Assembly (NCBI RefSeq): GCF_003285005.1
Contig: NZ_QMFA01000044.1
Location: 1 to 58,516, forward strand
From: Paenibacillus sp. YN15
GTDB lineage: Bacteria; Bacillota; Bacilli; Paenibacillales; NBRC-103111
Length of the DNA stretch: 58,516 bases
Direction: 5' to 3'
Part shown: positions 32,921 through 42,600 of the stretch, piece after piece
How positions within the stretch are numbered: position 1 is the stretch's first letter
Layout of the letters: every line of letters starts with the position of its first letter
Notes under the pieces: model-generated
Seen by the model: the letters and a program-made list of their open reading frames with translations, nothing else
Databases searched by the model: none
What the model was told of the DNA's origin: nothing
Position numbers and translations under genes: made by a program

Positions 32921-34504
32921 TTATGCCTTCAAGAGATCAAAGCGGAGCCAATCCACATCGGCATAACCGCCTTGAGCAACCGCCGTTGGTTTCAGGGCGA
33001 ACAGCCCCACCTTGGCCCCCACCCAGCCTCCGGGCACAGCTGTAAAGGATTCGCCGATGGGAAGATAGGTTTCATTGTCCAGGCTGTAGAAGAAGGTGAA
33101 TACCGCCTCCAGCCTGCATTCCGCCCGCAGATATACGGTTTTGGTTCCGGCAGGCAGATCAAGCTCCGCTTTCCGGCTTTCGGCGGGAGCTGTTTCCTTC
33201 TCCTTGTTGCCGAAGCTGTCGGCATACACAAGCCGCAGTCCGTTCTCCGTTGCTTCCGCCGCTACATACGCATAATCATGTCCGAAGGCGGTCAGTCCCG
33301 CCGACTCGCCTTGAGCCAGATTCAGCTCCAGCTTGGCGGTAGCGGCAAACTCCGGCGCGGGAAGCTTCTGGCAGAGAACATGGGGAGCGTGATAGAGAAT
33401 GCTGCCCCCTTCCGGAAGCGGCTGGGCGTAGAGCCGCAGGAATCCGGGATTGGCTTCGAGGGAATACCACTCCTCCTTGCGGTTGCTTTGCCACTGCCAC
33501 TGGAGGCCCAGCACGGTTGCGTTGAAGTCATCGCTGGTTTCCGGGACAGCTGCGGGATATTCCTTGCCCACATTGGGCTTCGGGTAGACCAGCACCGGTT
33601 CGCCGACGCCATCATTGTTGATGTCCACGCCCATAACCGGCCAGTCATTTTCCCAGCCCATGGGCTGAAGATGGACAATCCGGCCGTATGCCTCTCTGTC
33701 CTGGAAGTGGACAAACCAGCTTTCGCCGGAATCCAGCTCCACATAGCCGCCCTGGTGGGGGCCGTTCACTGGAGTGTCTCCCTGATGCAGCACAATTTTA
33801 TCCTCATAGGGACCGTACACGGATTTGGAGCGCAGAATGGTCTGCCAGCCTGTGGGCACGCCCCCTGCCGGAGCGAAGATATAATAGTAGCCGTTGCGCT
33901 TGTACATCTTGGGGCCTTCCATAGTCGGATGATCGATTTCCCCGTCAAAAATCACCTCGCCGTCATCCAGCAGCGCCGTGCCGTCCGGCTTCATTCTGCA
34001 CATTTTCAGCCGGTGCTTGATGCCGCAGCGGCTTCTGGCGAAGGCGTGAACCAGGTACGCTTGTCCATCGTCATCCCAGAACGGGCACGGGTCGATCCAG
34101 CCCTTGACCTCCTTGACCATATGAAGCGGCGTCCACGGTCCCGCCGGATTCACGGCAGTGGTCATATAGATGCCTTCGTCAGGCGCGCTGAAGAAAATCC
34201 AGAACCTCCCGTCATGATGACGGATAGCCGGGGCCCATACGCCGTCGCCATGCCGCACATTGCCGTCGTAGCCGCCGGGCAGCCGGTCCACCGCATGGCC
34301 GATAATGGTCCAGTTGACCAAATCCTTGGAATGGAGAATCGGCAGCCCCGGGGAGCTGACGAAGCTGGAAGCCGTCATATAGAAATCGTCGCCTACACGC
34401 ACAATATCCGGATCGGAGTAATCCGCGTACAAAATCGGATTCTGGAAACGCCCATCCCCCAAATCCGCCTGCCACACCGGGGTAAAGCTTTGCTGGTTTG
34501 TCAT
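32921..34504 (-). CDS. GH43 arabinofuranosidase/xylosidase-type glycosidase
   Basis: This second GH43 enzyme, also 527 residues, has the motifs YSDPDIVRVGDDFY (Asp31), KGWIDPCPFWDDDG (Asp138) and HPTMEGPKMYK (Glu196), plus a C-terminal beta-sandwich. It resembles GH43 subfamily 12 alpha-L-arabinofuranosidases. No signal peptide is present. It is the first gene of the minus-strand cluster with the next GH43 enzyme and divergent from the large SLH gene across an AT-rich 363-base gap. Together the two would debranch and degrade arabinoxylan fragments. Confidence 0.92.
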   Translation of the reverse strand: MTNQQSFTPVWQADLGDGRFQNPILYADYSDPDIVRVGDDFYMTASSFVSSPGLPILHSKDLVNWTIIGHAVDRLPGGYDGNVRHGDGVWAPAIRHHDGRFWIFFSAPDEGIYMTTAVNPAGPWTPLHMVKEVKGWIDPCPFWDDDGQAYLVHAFARSRCGIKHRLKMCRMKPDGTALLDDGEVIFDGEIDHPTMEGPKMYKRNGYYYIFAPAGGVPTGWQTILRSKSVYGPYEDKIVLHQGDTPVNGPHQGGYVELDSGESWFVHFQDREAYGRIVHLQPMGWENDWPVMGVDINNDGVGEPVLVYPKPNVGKEYPAAVPETSDDFNATVLGLQWQWQSNRKEEWYSLEANPGFLRLYAQPLPEGGSILYHAPHVLCQKLPAPEFAATAKLELNLAQGESAGLTAFGHDYAYVAAEATENGLRLVYADSFGNKEKETAPAESRKAELDLPAGTKTVYLRAECRLEAVFTFFYSLDNETYLPIGESFTAVPGGWVGAKVGLFALKPTAVAQGGYADVDWLRFDLLKA

Positions 34505-34867
34505 CTGCAGTCGTGACTCCTTTCACAAAAGAACTTTTTTAACCACAGTATCTAATGTCAATAGTTTAACATAGATACATAAAAAATCTTTGAATTCAGT
34601 TGATTACTTTCTCATTTATTATATATATTTGTTTGTTCATTAAACAAATTAACTCAGGATTTTTTTGCGGAGCCCCGAGTTCGCCATATAAAGACCTTTT
34701 TCTGGATTATTTCCACCATCCTTATGATCCCCTCGTTAGTTTGAGCCTTTCCGCCAGAAAAAACGATTTTCCCCCTCATTCCCGCATAATTTTTCTTTTC
34801 CATTTTCCACTTATCTCCTATACTTATAATGGATTCTCATAAAAACTTTGAGAAAGCAGGTATATCT
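34505..34867 (+). promoter_or_regulatory. AT-rich divergent promoter region
   Basis: This gap is clearly more AT-rich than its flanks and holds no gene. TATAAT at 34825-34830 is a probable -10 box for the SLH gene. Because an ATG at 34829 overlaps it, translation most likely begins at 34868. The GH43 operon promoter should lie near 34540-34600 on the other strand; I cannot fix its boxes. Confidence 0.5.
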
Positions 34868-37800
34868 ATGTTATTTGCCAAACCCCGGTGGAAACCCAAA
34901 TGGGCGGCGCTCTTGATGAGCGGCGCGCTACTGACCTCCATGCTTTCACCTGCCTTGCCCGCGGCCAGAGCCGAGGAAAGCGCTGCAGCCAGTCCGGCTG
35001 CCCATTATTCGGATTTATCCGCCAGCTACGCGGCCAAGGAAATTGCCTCTCTGACCGCTTCCGGCATTCTGGACGGCTTCGACGACGGCACTTTCCGCCC
35101 CACGGAACGGGTTACGCGGGCGCAGTTTGCCAAGGTGATCGCCAGCATTCTCAAATTGGAAGCAGAGCCGGAAATCGCCTCCCGTTTCCGCGATGTGCCT
35201 GCCGACTCGTGGTATGCCGGCTATACGGGAGCGCTTGTGAAGGAGGGGATTACCGACGGCGTCAGCGACAATGAGTTTGCGCCGGAGCAATGGGTAACCC
35301 GGGAAGAGCTGGCCGCCTTCTTTATGCGGGCGCTCAAGCTTAGCGAAGCGGCTGAGGCCTTGCCTGTTGACACCTCCGCCTTTGGCGATTTTAATGATAT
35401 TTCTCCATGGGCCCAGCACTACGTTTCCTTTGCTTATCAAATCGGATTCCTCCAAGGCTCCCAGGACGACAACGGCAAGCTTCTGTACCGTCCGAAGGCG
35501 GAAGCGGACCGTCAGGCGCTGGCGCGGCTGGCGTATGAGCTGCTGGAAAACAAGGATACATATTTGGACAAAGCGGCGGCGCTGGCCAGCCCGGCCGCTT
35601 CGGCTACTCCCTCTCCCTCCCCGTCTCCGTCCGCTGCTTTTGGCGGTGGGGGATTTGGGGGCGGAGGACCAGGTGCCGGAACACCCAAACCTACTGCAAC
35701 CCCCACTCCTGCTCCGGCAGACGGGAGTATCTTGACGGACCTGCCTGCCGGCAACTATACCGGCAGCTTCACCGTTGCGGCGGGCGTTACCGTATTCGGA
35801 CCGCAGACGGGAGCTGCCGTCATATCGGGTACGCTCACCGTCAACCCGGGACCATCCGGCGAGGTAACCCTGCGCAATATACAAGCAGCTGATCTGCGGG
35901 TACTGTCCGGATCGGATCACTCCGTTATCCTTCAGGATGTGAAGGTATCCGGCTCCCTCACCGTCAACACCGGCAGTCAAGGCACACCGGTGCGCATTTT
36001 GGTCCAATCCGGCACCGCCATTGCCCGAACCCTTGTGGAATCGGCAGCTATACTGGAGGCATCGGCCGGCTCCGCCGGTGAAGTGATTATCCCCTCTTCA
36101 GCCGCGGGCAAAACCATCGAGCTTCGCGGCAGCATCAACGGAACCGTCCGCAGCCAAGCCGCTGATGCTTCCATCCTGGTCCGCGACGGCGCCTCCGTGC
36201 AGAGCCTGATCATGGAAGCCAACGGCCGGGTGCAAGCGGATGGAAATGTGAGCGGGTACGGCATCCTGAACCCGAATGTGGAAGTGGATCTCAGCGGCGC
36301 CAAAGTGGCTGTGCTGAAGGAAAACACAGGAAAAACCACCAAGGAATCCATCCAAGCCTTAGGGGATACCAGCAAGCTTGTTTTGGCGGATCAGGCAAAG
36401 GTTTTGCAGGCCGTGAGCCAGTACAACGCCCTGGTAAAGATGAATATGGCTGACGCCATAAACGCGCAACTAAAAAACCAGCTGCAAGCCGCCCAGATCC
36501 AAATGAAGGCCCTCACCAAAGACGAGGCGGTGAACAAACTAAGTGAGTTGCCAGCAGATGCTGATGTAAGCTGGATGGACATTTATAATTATGAAGAAGC
36601 CATCGCCGCAGCACAACAAGCTGTTGATGCCGCCATAAACTGGGGAAATCAGACGCATGAGCTGTCAGGTTATTACAACTGGTCCAGCTTGAAGTCCTTC
36701 CTTGATTTAAATTACATACATCTTTATACAGGAACCCTTGCAGGGGACATGGCCATTTACGGAAAAGCTCAGCCTGGCGTCAAGATCACCCTGGAAAAAT
36801 TCACATTTGCCAACGGTTCAAGCAAGCTTTTCGTGACAGAGGCCGTTCCGGATGAATATGGCATTTTTATGCTTTATGATCCTTCCATATTTCCCCTTAA
36901 AGCCGGAGACTCGTTTAGCTTAAAGGCACAGCGGCCGGGGAGCAGCTACTCTGTTGAAAAAAGCTATCCCGTCACCACCTCTACTACTGAAACAACCGTT
37001 GCACCGGCTATCATACAACCCTATTATCAAGGGGACCCTATCAAGCTTGATTATGGCAATAACCAGCCTCAAGACCAGCAATTTATTTTGGTAGTAAATG
37101 AAAAAGGACAGGTAATCCTGCATCAGAATACTTACTCCTATACAGGAGCTTCCCTTTACCCGAATGGAGCAGTACAATCCACCCCGGGCGAGATACTCAC
37201 TGCATATGCCAGAAGTATGTTTCAGGAGCGGAATACCAGCGCACCGGTCCGGTTCCAAGTGCAAGCTGCTTCAGGAATTTCCCAACAACCCGAGATAAGC
37301 GATGTTTATGCGGGTGATTTCCTAATGAATGTCGGCTCTACTGCCGGTGCCCTGGTGACACTTGTCCATAACGGCCAAACCGTTCAACAAGTAGCCAATT
37401 TGGCAGGCTTAGCCACTATTCAGATTACAGATTGGAATCTGAATCCAGGAGACCAGGTTGCCGTCACAGTGAAAGAAACCGGAAAGAATCCTAGCACTCC
37501 CTTAACCATTCAAGCAAAAACAACAAGCGGCAAAACGCAAAAGCCTGCGGCGAATGTATCTTTTATGGATAGAACTGTAGTTATTGAAGGCTCTTTCCCG
37601 AATTATGCAACCTTGCTCCTCGAATGGCCTAATTCCAACGGCGTCAAAAGCCTGGCATATCAACTGGGCGCCGGTCCTAACGGAAGTTATCCTTTCAAGC
37701 TGATGCTTGGTGCTCCCGAAATATACGGAGGAGGCAAGGTTATCATCTATGCAAAAGTTGCCGGCAAAGCCAAAAGCGACCCTCAAGAGTTAAGCATCCT

Positions 37801-39253
37801 TAAACAAACAAGCGTCTCTTCCATCTCGGGGATTGTTTATACCGATAGTGTGAATCTTAAAGTTACGGCTGACAATGGCTCCGTTGTTACTTTGAAGAAA
37901 CAGGATGGTACAGTGATCTACCGTCAGCAGGGGGAGCAATTTAGCAATATCGTGCTGTTGGACAGCATACACCTAAACACCTCTCTTGTCAGCGGAGAAA
38001 CCGTATATCTCACAGCAACCGCTCCAGGCAAGGCGCCAAGCGCAGTACGCTCCCTAAAGGTACAGGCGAATCAAGGAAAAACGAAGACGCCCTTGGTGGT
38101 TGCAGGAACTCTGCTGAAGCATATGGAAGCTCCTGTGCTTTCTATCCTATCCGATGCTTACAAATTCGGCGTCCAGATCAAGTCAACCGATACAAACGAG
38201 AGCATATGGTATGATCCTGCAGAATATTTTGGCGGCCGGTATAGGGTGGATCAACACTTGATTAACGGAAGCTCACGGCTTCTCGTCTCCATTAAGGAAC
38301 ATGGTAAAGATCCCAGCGATCCGGTGGAGATTTCCATTTATAATGATCCTCATGCCACTAAATTAAAGACCGTCACCCAAACCGTTTACCGAAGCACCAA
38401 TGCGGTTGAAACCATTAGAGGAAGTTCGGAACCTTTCGCCGTTATTACAGTGACCAACGCTGCAGGTCAAATCGTGACTACAAATACAGTCGATGCTTTT
38501 GGTCTCTTCCAAATAGGCATTCCCAGCCCCAGCCTGGTGTCGGAAACTTCCTTGCATCTGACAGCACAGTTACCCGGCTTCGTTCCCAGTCAGACAGTTA
38601 CTCTGGCTGTTTACTCTGCGCAAGGAGAAACGCCTAAACCGATAGTACCTCAAAAGATCGTGTCAGGCGGGACCAATATTAGGCTGGAAATGGAAGCCCC
38701 TGCTGGCTCCTATGTGGCCATTTACAACCAGGCCGGCGAGTTGCTGGACAGCGGAGATTGGATTGGACAACCGGGAGATCACTTGGAAAAAGACATAATT
38801 ACATTCAATGTTAAACAGTTGAATCAAAATTTGAGGGTTACCGCACAACTGCCTGGCCGCAATCCCAGTCAAGTCGAGTTTTACGTAGAGCAGGACTGGT
38901 CGGCAGATGTTACCATTCCTCCTGTTGTGACAAGCAATCTATATGATTATCCGGGCGGGATTGTAACAGTTACAGGTTATACTGCCAAACCCTTCACCTT
39001 GCTGAAGGGCGGCGTGATCGATACCTATTCCGATAAAAACGGCAACTTTGTACTTTATGCCAAGGGCGAACCGGGGACCGAAATACCCATTGAAGCTCTG
39101 GCGCCGGGTGAAAATTCCGTATTTTTTTATGTCAGATTACCCATGGAAATCATGGATAGCGATAATGGTTCTGAAGGTGGTATTGGCGGCGGTGGCGGTA
39201 GTGTATCACCCGAAGCAGGTGCTGATCAATCAGTAGGAACAGTTCACCCTTAA
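34868..39253 (+). CDS. Large SLH-anchored surface protein
   Basis: The 1461-residue protein has a Sec signal peptide (cleavage near PAARA-EES) and three SLH domains at about 47-95, 107-158 and 173-228 (ASGILDGFDDGTFRP, KEGITDGVSDNEFAPEQ, GFLQGSQDDNGKLLYRP). A Ser/Pro/Gly linker (about 240-290) follows. The remaining 1100 residues are mostly repeated beta-sandwich-like modules with recurring PGKxPS or GKNPS-type turns (ETGKNPSTPL, APGKAPSAV, EHGKDPSDPV, LPGRNPSQV) and no catalytic motif that I see. SLH domains bind pyruvylated cell-wall polymer, so it should be displayed on the cell surface. From about 36400 onward the base composition becomes more AT-rich than the 5' part, suggesting mixed origin. 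Role: adhesin or S-layer-associated, inferred. Confidence 0.88.
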   Translation: MLFAKPRWKPKWAALLMSGALLTSMLSPALPAARAEESAAASPAAHYSDLSASYAAKEIASLTASGILDGFDDGTFRPTERVTRAQFAKVIASILKLEAEPEIASRFRDVPADSWYAGYTGALVKEGITDGVSDNEFAPEQWVTREELAAFFMRALKLSEAAEALPVDTSAFGDFNDISPWAQHYVSFAYQIGFLQGSQDDNGKLLYRPKAEADRQALARLAYELLENKDTYLDKAAALASPAASATPSPSPSPSAAFGGGGFGGGGPGAGTPKPTATPTPAPADGSILTDLPAGNYTGSFTVAAGVTVFGPQTGAAVISGTLTVNPGPSGEVTLRNIQAADLRVLSGSDHSVILQDVKVSGSLTVNTGSQGTPVRILVQSGTAIARTLVESAAILEASAGSAGEVIIPSSAAGKTIELRGSINGTVRSQAADASILVRDGASVQSLIMEANGRVQADGNVSGYGILNPNVEVDLSGAKVAVLKENTGKTTKESIQALGDTSKLVLADQAKVLQAVSQYNALVKMNMADAINAQLKNQLQAAQIQMKALTKDEAVNKLSELPADADVSWMDIYNYEEAIAAAQQAVDAAINWGNQTHELSGYYNWSSLKSFLDLNYIHLYTGTLAGDMAIYGKAQPGVKITLEKFTFANGSSKLFVTEAVPDEYGIFMLYDPSIFPLKAGDSFSLKAQRPGSSYSVEKSYPVTTSTTETTVAPAIIQPYYQGDPIKLDYGNNQPQDQQFILVVNEKGQVILHQNTYSYTGASLYPNGAVQSTPGEILTAYARSMFQERNTSAPVRFQVQAASGISQQPEISDVYAGDFLMNVGSTAGALVTLVHNGQTVQQVANLAGLATIQITDWNLNPGDQVAVTVKETGKNPSTPLTIQAKTTSGKTQKPAANVSFMDRTVVIEGSFPNYATLLLEWPNSNGVKSLAYQLGAGPNGSYPFKLMLGAPEIYGGGKVIIYAKVAGKAKSDPQELSILKQTSVSSISGIVYTDSVNLKVTADNGSVVTLKKQDGTVIYRQQGEQFSNIVLLDSIHLNTSLVSGETVYLTATAPGKAPSAVRSLKVQANQGKTKTPLVVAGTLLKHMEAPVLSILSDAYKFGVQIKSTDTNESIWYDPAEYFGGRYRVDQHLINGSSRLLVSIKEHGKDPSDPVEISIYNDPHATKLKTVTQTVYRSTNAVETIRGSSEPFAVITVTNAAGQIVTTNTVDAFGLFQIGIPSPSLVSETSLHLTAQLPGFVPSQTVTLAVYSAQGETPKPIVPQKIVSGGTNIRLEMEAPAGSYVAIYNQAGELLDSGDWIGQPGDHLEKDIITFNVKQLNQNLRVTAQLPGRNPSQVEFYVEQDWSADVTIPPVVTSNLYDYPGGIVTVTGYTAKPFTLLKGGVIDTYSDKNGNFVLYAKGEPGTEIPIEALAPGENSVFFYVRLPMEIMDSDNGSEGGIGGGGGSVSPEAGADQSVGTVHP

Positions 39254-39288
39254 CCACGCTGCATGAGCATGGACCGTAAACAAAAAAA

Positions 39289-39334
39289 CGGGTACAGGAG
39301 CGGGTTTCCGCCTCTGTACCCGATCTTTTTTTTT
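39289..39334 (+). terminator. Terminator of the SLH surface protein gene
   Basis: CGGGTACAG and GCGG arms pair with CCGC and CTGTACCCG around GTTT, then ATC and nine T. The preceding A run would allow the opposing transcript to stop here too. Confidence 0.92.
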
Positions 39335-39368
39335 GGCCCTTGCGCCACCCAGGCGGCTTCATAAGCAA

Positions 39369-39620
39369 TTATTGCCCCCGCTCCTCCTCGGCTTGCGCGC
39401 CGCTGTAAGCAATATCTTCAACAACATCGGCGCTGCGCTCATCCCGCCAGGATGTGGAGCTTCGGGAGCGGACAAACTCGGCCAGCATGTCGATGCGCCT
39501 CAATAAAGCTGCGCACAGGGCGTCGCGGCGGGCAGCGTCGATAAACAGGGAATCCCGCATCACTTCCCGCAGCTCTTCATCTATGCCTTGCAGCGCCGAC
39601 AGGGGCTTTGCCATTGCCAT
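39369..39620 (-). CDS. Hypothetical 83-residue protein coupled to the lyase
   Basis: The ATG shares its first base with the last base of the lyase stop codon (TAATG on the minus strand), so translation would be coupled. The product is mainly helical and charged, rich in Arg and Glu, with LREVMRDSLFIDAARRDAL and LLRRIDMLAEFVRS helices and no signal peptide or membrane segment. I do not recognise the family. The frame ends near the shared terminator, which supports its reality. Possible roles such as regulation or chaperoning of the lyase are not supported by sequence. Confidence 0.6.
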   Translation of the reverse strand: MAMAKPLSALQGIDEELREVMRDSLFIDAARRDALCAALLRRIDMLAEFVRSRSSTSWRDERSADVVEDIAYSGAQAEEERGQ

Positions 39621-42600
39621 TATTTATCCACCGTTTGCAGATTGTAGAGTCTGTACAGCAGAACGGCGCTTTCTGCCCGTGTTGCGGTGCTTTTCGGATT
39701 CAGCTTGTCGCCGTCGCCGGATACAATACCGGTATTGACCAAGGCTGCTGTGTCCGCGGAAGCATAATCCGCGATTTTCTCGTAGTCCGCAAAGCGCTTC
39801 AGTCCCGCCGCGTTCTCCGATTTCAATTCAACCCCCGCCAGCAGCAGCGCCCGGTGCACCATAACGAACATATCCTCTCTGCTGATAAGTGCCCTGGGGG
39901 AGAAGCGGTTATCCCCGGTACCCTGGATGATGCCCAGAGCTTGTGCGATACCTATCGCTTCGTAATCATAATCTTCCGGCGACACATCCTCGAAGCTGGG
40001 CAGTGCCAACCCTCCACTTGCTTCTAATTGCAGCGCGGGAATCAGCATTTTCAGGAAATCTCCCCGCGTCACGAAATGCTCAGGGGCAAATTGCGAAGCA
40101 GACACTCCATCAATAATGCCCTTGGAAGCCAGCACCTCCACAGCCTTACGCGACCATTCCGCCTGCCCAAGATCCGAGAAGGTTTTCTGCACGAAGGCAA
40201 TTCCGTATGGGCCAAAGCTTTGGGTTGTGAATGCAGCCGTGCCTGTCACAGGTTGATATCTGCCGTTAGGAACCGGATGTGCTGCTCCCGCTTCATCAAT
40301 AGCCCAAATCACCAGATGCTCATGCCCGGACAATTCATGTTTCGCAGGGCTGTAAGGAAGCTCGACTGCAAATGTGGTGTTAAGCGGCGGGGCAATCACT
40401 CGGTTATTGACAGCTGCGCTGATTCGAACCAGCGGCCGTTGGCCAATTCCCTCCCGGACAGCAGCAGACAGCTCTGTTTGGGATGCCGGTTCAAACTTGA
40501 TCTCTATGAATGCCGTCTGTTCATCCTCATCTGCCAACTCCCGCAGCAAAGCCTCTTTCAAGACGATGGAACCCTCTGGCGTAGCCAGCTTTAGATTGAG
40601 GCCGCCATTCTGGGAATCCAACAGGGAGACGGGGATTCGAAGGGCATAAGATTGGGCTCCTTGCACCACTGGAATCGAAACAAGCGACTGCCGTTGATCC
40701 ATCGCATCCTTGGCGAATTGCTCAAGCAAGCTGCCGTTCAAGTTTACCCTCGCCGCCCTTCTCTCCTTGTCCATCTCCACATTTACAGTCCCTTTGCCTG
40801 CACCGGTGAACACTTCCGCCTGTACCTCTTCCTTATTCGCCGGTGATGGTTCCGCTGCCGGAGCATCCTCTTCCGGAGGAGCATCATCTTCACGGTCAAC
40901 CGCGGGAGCCGCGGTTATGCTGACGTTATACGCCGCTCCGGCATCCAGCTCCGTTACATGTCCCTGGCGGTCGGCCACGCGGACATCCGCCGCATACACG
41001 GTGCCGGTTACCGTCTGCGCGGCAGGCAGTGCCAGGAAGCTCAGCCGGAGAAGGTCCGCCGAGCCGGACACTCCGCTATCCCGAGCCGGATTGGAGGCCG
41101 CGATTTGCGCCTGGCCGTTTCCGTAGACCGAATGGGTAACGGAGAAGCCGTCCGCAAGGGAGGCCACCGAAACCAATTGCAGCAGGGCGGGTGAGTATGA
41201 AACTGTTGTTTGCATGGCATACACACTTGACGTTACATTCTCCAGCCGAAAAGTGGCCTCCAGCAGTTCCCCGGAGCTGACAACAGCCGGCCCGGTGATG
41301 CGTGCTCCTGAATGCTGCTGGTATTGCGGCTTCGTGGACAAAGCCCGCAGCTCCAATACACTATTCCAGCTGTTCACGTTGCTTCCGTTTCCTTTGTAGC
41401 GAATAAATCTTGCATTCACCGGATGATCCAAACGGACAATCTCATAGCCATCAATGGATTTGGAGGGACCGGAATAAACCGTTTCATAATGAATGTCATC
41501 CGAAGATGCTTCTATGGCATAAGTATAGGTTCGCTCCACCGCGTTATAGAATGCAATACCGACGGCATCCACCTTTTTGCTTTCACCCAAATCAATGGCG
41601 ATCCATTCTCCCTCTCCGGAAGCGGACCAGCGCGTGGACAAATCACTATCCATCACCGCTTCCGGCGGATTTTCCGGTTGGGGAACAGAGCTTGCCGAAA
41701 CGGCGGAAATGGGATACCGGTTATAACCGGCCATGCTGGACAGAGGATCAACATAGTGAAAGGAAATCACATACAAATTATACCGTTCAGGATCTTCCGG
41801 AAAGAACACCTTCAGGATGGCCTTCTCTTCCGTAATGGTTTTCTCAATGGCAAGATTGGCGCCCTGCCCCTCAACCAAAGGGAGAGACGGACTATTATTA
41901 GCAACGTCTGCCGTATATTGATAGATGTCTTTGCTGAAATTCTCAAGCGGTTCCCCGTTCACCAGAATTTGATCCAATTCGGGAAGCGCCTGCAGCGCCC
42001 CATCCGGGATGACCCAATCCGCAAGCTTAACATTGGGGACACCGCTATACTCACGGGGATCTCCCACGGGAATCAGCCGCACCTCAAGATTCAATTCCCC
42101 GGAAGTGTTCATTCTGATGGCTATTTTTCTGAATTTGCTGTTGGATGCTTCCTGTGACTGGTAGGTTGTCGGCGAAGTGGGGAGGGCCTTTGCTTCCATG
42201 ACACTAAGGGCAACATCCCCTGCATCCGTTACAAACTCGAAACGGAGCTGCTTTCCATTTTGCGTTAAAATGGCTGTATGATTGTCAATCACTTCTACAT
42301 TTGCCCCAGTGTGCATAAACCAGTACAGCTCGGACTGACCGTTAAGCTGCACTTCATCACGTACGATAACGCCTTTCCGGTCATCGGACATCATATATCC
42401 CCGCTTATAATCCGAAACCTGATTGGCATAAGCCGGTGTAAGATCCACAATAGAGAACGCTCCTCTGTCCTTGGACACAAATTCTGTGATTGGACTAAAA
42501 GAATCCAGAACCATGCCCGGAGACAGATCCGGGTTTATCACCAGCGAATTATGCCCTTCAGCACGAACGCGGTAGATGTCATTTCGGATTCCATATCCGA

